Source: an uncultured Actinoplanes sp. | GTDB taxonomy: Bacteria; Actinomycetota; Actinomycetes; Mycobacteriales; Micromonosporaceae | DNA length: 5,117 nt | Assembly: GCA_934667465.1 (NCBI GenBank) | Contig: CAKUMG010000527.1 | Coordinates: forward strand, 1-5,117 | Reading direction: 5' to 3' | In this document: piece by piece, positions 1 through 5,117 of the stretch | Position numbering within the stretch: position 1 is the first letter of the stretch | Layout of the letters: every line of letters begins with the position of its first letter | Position numbers and translations under genes: made by a program | Notes under the pieces: generated by a model | Databases searched by the model: none | Told to the model about the DNA's origin: nothing | Seen by the model: the letters and a program-made list of their open reading frames with translations, nothing else

Positions 1-472
1 GTATCAGGTCGGCTTCGGGTTCACCGGCGACAAGCTGTTCGAGCTGGCCGGCCAGGCGTCGGTCTCGATGAACCGGCGGGTGCCCGGCCCGGAGATCTCC
101 TCCGAGCAGATGCGCCGCCGCGACTGGTGGGACGGCCCGGAGCTGTTCGTCGTGGTCGACGACTACGACCTGATGACCAAGGGCCAGGGCATGGGTTCGA
201 CGCTGGACCCGCTGCTGCCGCTGCTCGCCCAGGGCGTCTCCATCGGACTGCACGTGATCGTCGCCCGCTCCACGTCGGGCGCGATGCGGGCGATGATGGA
301 CCCGGTGCTGCGCCGCATGTGGGAGCTGGGCACGCCGGCGACGCTGCTGTCGTACCCGAAGGAAGAGGGCAAGTTCCTCGGCGAGGCCGCGCCGCGCAAG
401 CTGCCCCCGGGCCGCGCACAGCTGGTCACCCGCCGTGGCGTCTCGCTGATACAAACCGGATACGTCGAATGA
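1..472 (+). CDS. eccC: EccC, type VII secretion ATPase (C-terminal end, third ATPase domain; 5' end outside window)
   Basis: This is the last 156 codons, read in the frame starting at base 2 and ending at TGA 470-472. EccC is the FtsK/SpoIIIE-type motor of the type VII secretion system. It is membrane-anchored, with a string of cytoplasmic ATPase domains that recognise Esx-type substrates. The segment matches the end of the third ATPase domain: a WWDGPELF lead-in, then the Walker B strand LFVVVDDYDLM at 143-175 with the paired aspartates at fragment residues 53-54. An arginine-bearing HVIVARSTSGAMRA strand/loop follows (residues 84-96), then SYPKEEG and the terminal PPGRAQLVTRRG signature (135-146). 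The P-loop of this domain lies upstream of the window. In studied EccC proteins a pocket in this third domain binds the C-terminal export signal of EsxB, so the visible part may include substrate-contacting surface. The family call is firm. Whether the gene is one full-length eccC or split (eccCa/eccCb) cannot be seen. Confidence 0.93.
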   Translation, partial: YQVGFGFTGDKLFELAGQASVSMNRRVPGPEISSEQMRRRDWWDGPELFVVVDDYDLMTKGQGMGSTLDPLLPLLAQGVSIGLHVIVARSTSGAMRAMMDPVLRRMWELGTPATLLSYPKEEGKFLGEAAPRKLPPGRAQLVTRRGVSLIQTGYVE

Positions 473-504
473 GCGACACCCACGGGAAGGGAGTCCGCGG
501 GTGA
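469..504 (+). other. Possible 11-codon linking ORF between eccC and eccD (translational coupling?)
   Basis: An ATG at 469-471 overlaps the eccC stop as ATGA and opens an 11-codon frame (MSDTHGKGVRG). Its TGA at 502-504 overlaps the GTG start of eccD as GTGA. A ribosome finishing eccC could restart here and be delivered onto the eccD start. No Shine-Dalgarno-like sequence precedes the ATG, so reinitiation would be the only likely route. A stable peptide product is improbable, and the double overlap may be chance. Confidence 0.2.
487..493 (+). promoter_or_regulatory. Ribosome binding site of eccD
   Basis: AAGGGAG lies 7 bases before the GTG at 501 and is close to the AAGGAG consensus. It is the strongest ribosome binding site in the window and decides the GTG start of eccD. 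It lies inside the small linking frame between eccC and eccD. Confidence 0.7.
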
Positions 505-1907
505 GCACCGCGCTGGACAGAGAGCTGTGCCGGATCACCGTGATCGGGCCGGACCGCAAGATCGACCTCGCCGTGCCGTCGACCACCCCGGTGGCGAACC
601 TGCTGCCGGCGCTGCTGCAGCACACCTCGTCGGTGCGTCGCCTGGAGGGCGACGCCGGTGAGGGCGCCTGGGTGCTGCAGCGCCTCGGCCAGCAGCCGTT
701 CGAGCTGAACGGCACCCCGGAGAGCCTGGACTGGCTCGAGGGCGAGGAGCTGCACCTGCGCCGGGCCGAGGACCCGCTGCCCGAGCTCGACTTCGACGAC
801 GTGGCCGAGGGCATCGCCACCATCGTCAACCGGCGCTCGGACCGCTGGCAGCCCGAGTACCGGCGGGTGATGTTCCTGGTGCTGTCGGTCGTTGCGATGG
901 GCCTGCTCGCCGCCGTGCTCACCGACCGCGGCCCGGTCCTGCCGCAGGTCATCGCGGGCGGGGTGCTCTCACTGGCGTTCTTCGCGGGCGCGCTGGTCTT
1001 CGCCCGCACGGTCACCGACGGCGCGTTCTCGCTGCTCTTCGGGTGCGGTGCGGCAGCCTTCGCCGCGCTCGCCGCCTCCAGCACCGTCGACGGCGACCCC
1101 GAGGGGATCACCCTCACCGGCCCGGCGATGCTGGCCGCCGCGGTGGCCGTCACGGTGGTCGCCGTGCTCCTGCTGCTCGCGCAGCGGACGGTCACCCCGC
1201 ACCTGCCCTTCGCCCCCATGCTGGTCATCGGCGTGACGGCGCTGGTCGCCACGGGTGTCCTGCTGCTGCAGACCGGCGCCGGGATGACAGTCCAGCGCAC
1301 CTGCGCCGCGGCGGTGGCCGTGATCTTCGCGGTGATCGTGGTGGCACCGCGGGCGGCGGTGAAGATGGCCCGCCTGCGCGGTCCGCAGCTGCCCAAGACC
1401 GGCGCGGACATGTCGTACGACATCGAGCCCGCCGACGCCGACATCGTGCGGGACCGGACCCATGATGCCGACACCTACCTGACGGTCGCCACGGTCACCT
1501 CGGCGCTGGTCCTGCCGGTCCTCTTCCACTACACGCTGCAGGTGCAGGGCTGGGCCGGCTGGACGTACGTGCTGGTGATTGCCAGTGCAATCCTGTTGCG
1601 CGCTCGTACCTTCCTGGGCCTCTGGCAGCGGGTCGCCCTGACCTTCGCCGGTAGCGTCGGCTACCTCATGGTCACGATGCGGTTCTCCGAGATGCTGCCC
1701 CCCGCCTGGCGGTGGGGGCTGATCGGCGCGCTGGTGGCCCTGATCCTGCCGCTCGTGATGGCGGCGATGCGCCCCTGGCCGCGCCGGATGCTCCCGTTCT
1801 GGGAGTATTCCGCGACCTTCCTCGACGTCGCGACCGGCGTCGCCGTCCTGCCCGTGCTGGCCCAGATCCTCGGCCTGTACGCGTGGGCCCGCGGGCTGTT
1901 CGGGTAG
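501..1907 (+). CDS. eccD: EccD, type VII secretion integral membrane protein
   Basis: This 468-residue protein is the membrane-channel-forming component of the T7SS core. Residues about 8-90 form a ubiquitin-like (YukD/EccD N-terminal) domain: CRITVIGPDRKIDLAVP gives the first beta hairpin, and later DWLEGEELHLRR gives the last strand. An acidic, then basic, cytoplasmic linker runs to about residue 121. Eleven hydrophobic segments follow, at roughly 122-140, 147-168, 174-193, 207-228, 236-257, 267-284, 327-346, 352-367, 376-392, 403-423 and 441-464. That is the number known for EccD; two EccD copies per protomer make up most of the inner-membrane pore region in solved ESX complexes. A cytoplasmic loop of about 40 residues (285-326, basic then acidic) separates helices 6 and 7. 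The GTG start is set by the ribosome binding site at 487-493 and leaves the ubiquitin-like fold complete. The gene is 28 bases after eccC and 6 before eccB, so it is probably cotranscribed. No frameshift or truncation is seen. Confidence 0.93.
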   Translation: MSTALDRELCRITVIGPDRKIDLAVPSTTPVANLLPALLQHTSSVRRLEGDAGEGAWVLQRLGQQPFELNGTPESLDWLEGEELHLRRAEDPLPELDFDDVAEGIATIVNRRSDRWQPEYRRVMFLVLSVVAMGLLAAVLTDRGPVLPQVIAGGVLSLAFFAGALVFARTVTDGAFSLLFGCGAAAFAALAASSTVDGDPEGITLTGPAMLAAAVAVTVVAVLLLLAQRTVTPHLPFAPMLVIGVTALVATGVLLLQTGAGMTVQRTCAAAVAVIFAVIVVAPRAAVKMARLRGPQLPKTGADMSYDIEPADADIVRDRTHDADTYLTVATVTSALVLPVLFHYTLQVQGWAGWTYVLVIASAILLRARTFLGLWQRVALTFAGSVGYLMVTMRFSEMLPPAWRWGLIGALVALILPLVMAAMRPWPRRMLPFWEYSATFLDVATGVAVLPVLAQILGLYAWARGLFG

Positions 1908-1913
1908 GCGCGC

Positions 1914-3260
1914 GTGCAGACCCAGCGCGACCACGTCCACGCACACACCTTCATGATGGGCCGGCTCAGCTCGGCCCTGGTCGAGGGCGACCCCACCGGC
2001 GCCGAGATCCCGGGCCGGCGGGCACAGACCGGCCTGCTCGTCGGCGTTATCCTGCTCGTCCTGGTCGTCGGCGGCTTCGCGGTCTACGGCTGGATCGTGC
2101 CCGGCGGCAGCAAGGCCTACAGCCAGGCCGGCGTGATCCTGGTGGAGAAGGAGACCGGCACTCGCTACGTCTACCTGGAGGGTGCGCTGCACGAGGTCCC
2201 CGACATGGCCTCGGCGATGCTGATCCAGGGCGCCTCCTCGCAGGTCAAGCTGATCTCGAAGAACTCGCTCAAGGACCTGCCCCGCGGCGTCCCGATGGGC
2301 GTGGCCGACGCGCCGCGGCAGATGCCCGCCGCGGACGCGCTGAGCCGGGGCCCGTGGCTGACCTGCCTGCCGGGCTCGGTGGTCCCGAGCAAGAAGCTCA
2401 ACGGGCTCGGCGTCAACCTCGAGCCCGGCGTGCCGACGACGCTGCTGCCCGAGGACCGCTTCCTCGTGGTCCGCAGCGGCACGGGTCAGGACTACCTGCT
2501 CGCCAACTACGTGAAATACCGGGTCACCGACGACGCCGTGCTGGTGGCGCTCGGTGCGGGCGCGATCAACCCGCCCACGGCCCCGGACATGTGGCTGGAC
2601 TGGCTGGGCGACGGTCCCGCCCTGGGCCCGGCCGAGATCCCTGGCGCGGGCAGCGCCGGCCCGCGGGTGGGCGGGCGCTCGTACCCGGTCGGCACGCTCT
2701 TCCGGCAGGACGACGAGCAGCTCTACGTCCTGCGCCGGGACGGGCTCGCACCGATGAGCCGTACCGAGTTCCTCATCGCCGACGCCGCGGACCGCGCCGC
2801 CCCGATCGAACTGGACCCGGCTGACGTGGTCGAGGCGAAGCGCTCCACCGACCGCACCCTGCTCGACCGGCTGCCCGACCTCGCCAAGCTGCAGCTCCAG
2901 GACGCCGCCGGCCAAGCCGTGTGCCAGCAGCAGCAGGCGTACGGGGAGAATGTCACGTCCGTTGTGGCGCTGGTGCCGCCGTGGGCGTCGGGGATCTCCT
3001 CCGACGGGCAGGCGAGCGTGCTGGTGCGCCGCGGGTCCGGGATGGCGGTGACCCCGGTGCCGGAGCTCTCCAAGGGCGCCAAGAAGGTCGCCTTCATCTC
3101 CGACGACGGGGTGGCCTACAAGCTGGCCGACGCCGCCACGGCGACGTCGCTCAAGCTGAACGGCACCACCCCGGTGCCGTTCCCCAAGGAGCTGCTGGCA
3201 GCGTTGCCGCAGGGGCCGATGCTGAGCCGCAATGCCGTCACAGCCCTGGTGAGGGGGTAG
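1914..3260 (+). CDS. eccB: EccB, type VII secretion core protein with extracytoplasmic domain
   Basis: This 448-residue protein is a bitopic T7SS core subunit. It has a short cytoplasmic N-terminus, one membrane helix at residues about 39-61, and a large outer part. The N-terminal signature MQTQRDHVHAHTFMMGRLSS followed by ALVEGDP is typical of EccB and supports the GTG at 1914 over the internal ATGs at residues 14-15. The helix is followed by the conserved GGSKAYSQAGVILVEKETG stretch and a YLEGALHEV segment, the start of the repeated outer domains. The protein has exactly two cysteines, C151 (TCLPG) and C337 (AVCQQQ). These match the pair that forms a disulfide in the central domain of studied EccB structures. 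Length is slightly below the roughly 480-500 residues of mycobacterial EccB. The ATPase activity once claimed for EccB1 has no Walker-type motif to support it here. A weak ribosome binding site (GGGTAGG, 1902-1908, overlapping the eccD stop) and a 6-base gap suggest coupling to eccD. Confidence 0.94.
   Translation: MQTQRDHVHAHTFMMGRLSSALVEGDPTGAEIPGRRAQTGLLVGVILLVLVVGGFAVYGWIVPGGSKAYSQAGVILVEKETGTRYVYLEGALHEVPDMASAMLIQGASSQVKLISKNSLKDLPRGVPMGVADAPRQMPAADALSRGPWLTCLPGSVVPSKKLNGLGVNLEPGVPTTLLPEDRFLVVRSGTGQDYLLANYVKYRVTDDAVLVALGAGAINPPTAPDMWLDWLGDGPALGPAEIPGAGSAGPRVGGRSYPVGTLFRQDDEQLYVLRRDGLAPMSRTEFLIADAADRAAPIELDPADVVEAKRSTDRTLLDRLPDLAKLQLQDAAGQAVCQQQQAYGENVTSVVALVPPWASGISSDGQASVLVRRGSGMAVTPVPELSKGAKKVAFISDDGVAYKLADAATATSLKLNGTTPVPFPKELLAALPQGPMLSRNAVTALVRG
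3251..3257 (+). promoter_or_regulatory. Ribosome binding site of the gene at 3268
   Basis: GAGGGGG lies inside the last codons of eccB, 10 bases before the ATG at 3268. It favours that ATG over the in-frame GTG at 3277. Its position within eccB fits translation coupled to the upstream gene. Confidence 0.5.
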
Positions 3261-3267
3261 CACAAGC

Positions 3268-5117
3268 ATGGCATCCGTGATCCGCAAGTTGCTGGGCGGT
3301 GGACAGGACGGTCCCGACGACGGGGTCGTCCAGCACACCGTGGGCAACGCGCTGGTGTTGCACGCCCGGGACTCGATCAGTGCCGAGGCGCAGTCGCTGG
3401 CGCTGGCGGTCGTCGAGGACGCCGAGAACGACGTGGTCGTGCTCGACCTCGGTCCGGGCATGACGATCGGCTCGTGGGAGTCGATGGCGGGCGTGCTGCC
3501 CCGCCGCCGCCGGGGCATCCGGCTGATGGCGTGCGGCGAGCAGCGCAACGCGGCGGCGCTGGCGGGTCAATGGCTGTCGGAGCGACTCAACCGTACGGTC
3601 ATCGCCCCCGACGGTGTGCTCGTGCGCGGTGCCGCCGGCGGTCTGTTCGTGCACTCCACCCCCGGCAGCGGCTGGGTGCGGTTCCGTCCGGGCCGCCCGC
3701 CCGCCTGGGACGCCAAGCGCTACCCGACGCCGCTGTGGGACAAAGCGGTCACCGAGCAGCGCGCCTCCAGCTCGACCGGTGAGATCGAGCCGCTGCCCGG
3801 GGGCGTGTGGATCCACGACACCCGCGCCCCGGAGATCACCGACGAGCACCGGCGGCGGCTCATCGCTGACGTGCCGTGCCAGCCCGAGGTGATGACGGTC
3901 CTGCTCGGCTGCCCCGGCACCGCGCCGCTGTCGCTGGACGACGTGGTGCGCTTCTGGCGCGAGCTCGACGAGGACAGCCGCACCCGGGCCCGATTCGTGC
4001 AGTACGGCGACATCCGCCTGCCGGAGGGCGAGTCGTTCGGCCAGGCGCTCGCCGACCTGCTCGGCACCGGCGTGGTCTGCTACACCGGCGTCCCCGTCGG
4101 CTCGCCGGGCAAGTTCGAGATTCGCACCGTGCGCGAGGACGGCACGCTGGGCTGGCCCCCGTTCGCCCTCGAGCTCGGCTACGCCCCCCGCTCGCACCCC
4201 AACTCCAAGGCCCGCCGCCCGGCCGTCCTGAGCCACCGCGGCCCGCTGCGCTGGACCGAGGAGATCTCGCCGCGGATCTACTGGTACGCCCCGGACGCGG
4301 TGGTCGAGGTCGTGCAGTCGGGCCTGTGGGTCCGCCCGGCCGAGGAGCCCAAGAACGCCGAGAAGGTACGCGCGGCAGCACTGGACCCGCAAGGCAGCAC
4401 GCTGGTCTTCGACGACACGGCCCCCGAGCGCGTGGACCGGATGCGGGAGCTGGCCGAGGACCTGGCCGCCCGGGTCGACCCGTCGGTGGGCCAGGAGACG
4501 GCCTTGTTCCCCGCCTCGGTGCTGGTTCCCGGGCAGCGTCCCGCGGGCCGCGCGGAGGCGGTGCTGCGCCCGGTGGAGTCCTCCCCGGCGCTGGTGGCCG
4601 TCCCGGTCGTGGCGACGTCCGTCGAGATGCCCGTGGCGCCGGCGACCACCTCCTTCCTTCCGCCCGCGGTGGAGGCCATCCTCATGCCCGCACCGGCCGC
4701 CCCGGCCGCGCCCGTCGCTCCGACCGCTCCTGCCGCTCAGGTCGCGCCCCAGATGCAGGTCGCCCCGCAGATGCCCGTTGCCCCGCAGCGGCCGGTTGCG
4801 CAGGCGCCGGCCATCCCGGTGCCGGTGCTACCCGCTCAGGTGCCCGCGGTGCCGTCGCTGCGGACGGGGTCGGTCTCGCCGGACGGGCCCGAGCACCAGG
4901 CTCCGGTGCCGTCCTCCGACGCGGTGACCAAGGCGTTCAACCGCGCAGACCTGTTCCCCGGCGGGGTCGTGCCCGGCACGGCCTTCGCCGAGCAGCTCCG
5001 CGTGCCCGCCGAGCGGCCGGTCCCCGCTCAGGCCGCAGCTCCTGGACCGGTGCCGCCGGCCGCGACCTCGCCCGAGCCCGCCGGCCCGCCGCCCGTCGTC
5101 GGGGCGCCGGCCCCGGC
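3268..5117 (+). CDS. Large T7SS-locus protein of unknown function: duplicated alpha/beta domain plus proline-rich tail (3' end outside window)
   Basis: The first 616 codons are visible and no stop is reached. I do not recognise a named family with certainty. Residues about 26-158 and 178-310 are diverged copies of one alpha/beta domain. Each starts with a strand ending in His (LVLH, H32; VWIH, H183), has a second strand ending in PG (VVLDLGPG; TVLLGCPG) and a third strand before a helix (IRLMACGEQR; RARFVQYGDIR). The helices correspond as ALAGQWLSERL and FGQALADLL. Each copy ends with a beta-rich GW motif (GSGWVRFRPG; LGWPPFALELGY). Residues about 318-415 form a third module containing YWYAPDAVVEVV and SGLWVRP. 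From about 455 onward the chain is rich in Pro, Ala, Val and Gln and probably unfolded. No signal peptide or membrane helix is seen, so this part is likely cytoplasmic. It starts 7 bases after eccB, so it is likely a T7SS accessory, chaperone-like or effector-linked protein; that role is inferred from position only. Codon use matches its neighbours. Confidence 0.85.
   Translation, partial: MASVIRKLLGGGQDGPDDGVVQHTVGNALVLHARDSISAEAQSLALAVVEDAENDVVVLDLGPGMTIGSWESMAGVLPRRRRGIRLMACGEQRNAAALAGQWLSERLNRTVIAPDGVLVRGAAGGLFVHSTPGSGWVRFRPGRPPAWDAKRYPTPLWDKAVTEQRASSSTGEIEPLPGGVWIHDTRAPEITDEHRRRLIADVPCQPEVMTVLLGCPGTAPLSLDDVVRFWRELDEDSRTRARFVQYGDIRLPEGESFGQALADLLGTGVVCYTGVPVGSPGKFEIRTVREDGTLGWPPFALELGYAPRSHPNSKARRPAVLSHRGPLRWTEEISPRIYWYAPDAVVEVVQSGLWVRPAEEPKNAEKVRAAALDPQGSTLVFDDTAPERVDRMRELAEDLAARVDPSVGQETALFPASVLVPGQRPAGRAEAVLRPVESSPALVAVPVVATSVEMPVAPATTSFLPPAVEAILMPAPAAPAAPVAPTAPAAQVAPQMQVAPQMPVAPQRPVAQAPAIPVPVLPAQVPAVPSLRTGSVSPDGPEHQAPVPSSDAVTKAFNRADLFPGGVVPGTAFAEQLRVPAERPVPAQAAAPGPVPPAATSPEPAGPPPVVGAPAP
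3343..3741 (+). other. Domain repeat A of the large T7SS-locus protein
   Basis: This covers residues about 26-158. The order is strand with H32, helix, VVLDLGPG strand (56-64), helix, RLMAC strand (C89), helix AALAGQWLSERL, RTVIAPDG strand (109-116), and a final hairpin with GSGWVRFRPG. The L-x-x-C-G strand followed by a helix and V-x-APDG resembles clan CD caspase-like domains (C80/DUF4347 type). The usual HG after the second strand is replaced by LGPG. The duplication is seen in the sequence; the fold assignment is inferred. Confidence 0.5.
3799..4197 (+). other. Domain repeat B of the large T7SS-locus protein
   Basis: This covers residues about 178-310, a diverged second copy of the domain at 3343-3741. 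Corresponding features are H183, TVLLGCPG (210-217), RARFVQYGDIR (240-250), FGQALADLLGTGVV (257-270) and LGWPPFALELGY (294-305). The position of C89 in repeat A falls at about Q245-G247 here, so that cysteine is not kept. Confidence 0.5.
4687..5117 (+). repeat. Proline/alanine-rich low-complexity tail, with a six-residue repeat at 4741-4803
   Basis: From residue 474 the protein turns into a Pro/Ala/Val/Gln tract. It opens with PAPAAPAAPVAPTAPAA. A six-residue (18-base) tandem repeat of VAPQM-type units follows at residues 492-512: VAPQMQ, VAPQMP, VAPQRP, then the degenerate VAQAPA. A short less biased island (DAVTKAFNRADLFPGG, residues 551-566) interrupts the tract before it resumes to the window end. 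It is probably an extended linker to a further domain downstream. Synonymous codons differ between units (GTC/GTT, GCG/GCC, CCC/CCG). Confidence 0.65.

Noticed and set aside
1699..1718. GC-rich hairpin (8-base arms, 4-base loop, one G-U pair) resembling a terminator or attenuator stem.
   Set aside because: It lies inside eccD, is accounted for by the codons of LPPAWRWGL at the start of helix 10, and has no following T tract.
1902..1908. GGGTAGG as a promoter or operator element between eccD and eccB.
   Set aside because: There is only a 6-base gap and no -35/-10-like pair; at most it is a weak ribosome binding site for eccB.
1712..2824. A 370-codon plus-strand frame overlapping the end of eccD and most of eccB.
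   Set aside because: It is out of frame with both recognised proteins and its translation is Arg/Pro/Gly-rich without hydrophobic periodicity, a typical GC-rich shadow.
969..3548. An 859-codon open frame on the minus strand across eccD, eccB and the start of the large gene.
   Set aside because: Its triplets are exactly in register with the eccD and eccB codons. Antisense stops would need CTA, TTA or TCA codons in those genes, which are rare at this GC content. It ends at the TCA encoding Ser157 of EccD. The product is low-complexity (Arg/His/Gly/Asp-rich) with no recognisable domain.
3238..4392. A 384-codon minus-strand open frame opposite the large gene.
   Set aside because: It is also in codon register with the sense gene and has biased Arg/Ala/Gly composition. 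The sense frame has clear domain structure and a ribosome binding site.
3268..5117. The large protein as a split or misplaced EccE or a mycosin (MycP).
   Set aside because: It lacks the two N-terminal membrane helices expected of EccE. It also lacks the signal peptide and subtilisin Asp/His/Ser motifs expected of MycP.

Overview
The window is very GC-rich, strongly G/C-biased at third codon positions and densely coding on the + strand. This points to a high-GC actinomycete. The gene families fit a filamentous or soil type (Micromonosporaceae-, Pseudonocardiales- or Streptomyces-like) better than a mycobacterium, but the genus cannot be fixed from the sequence alone.

All four genes read left to right and look like one operon of an actinobacterial type VII secretion system (T7SS, ESX-like). 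Positions 1-472 hold the C-terminal end of EccC, including most of its third FtsK/SpoIIIE-type ATPase domain. Positions 501-1907 encode EccD, with an N-terminal ubiquitin-like domain and 11 predicted membrane helices. Positions 1914-3260 encode EccB, with one N-terminal membrane helix and a large extracytoplasmic part containing exactly two cysteines. From 3268 to the right edge runs a large cytoplasmic-looking protein, open at the window end. It has two diverged copies of an alpha/beta domain, a third unassigned module and a long proline/alanine-rich tail. Gaps are 28, 6 and 7 bases, and no promoter, terminator, RNA gene, mobile element or CRISPR array is visible.

Functionally, EccC is the motor and substrate receptor, EccD forms most of the inner-membrane part, and EccB anchors the complex on the outer side of the membrane. 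EccE and the mycosin protease MycP are not in the window, nor are WXG100 (Esx) substrates, so the locus continues beyond both edges. The least explained part is the fourth gene. Its internal duplication is visible directly. A distant resemblance of the repeated domain to caspase-like (clan CD, C80/DUF4347-type) folds, without an intact catalytic His/Cys pair, is my inference. It is the best candidate here for an under-described T7SS component.
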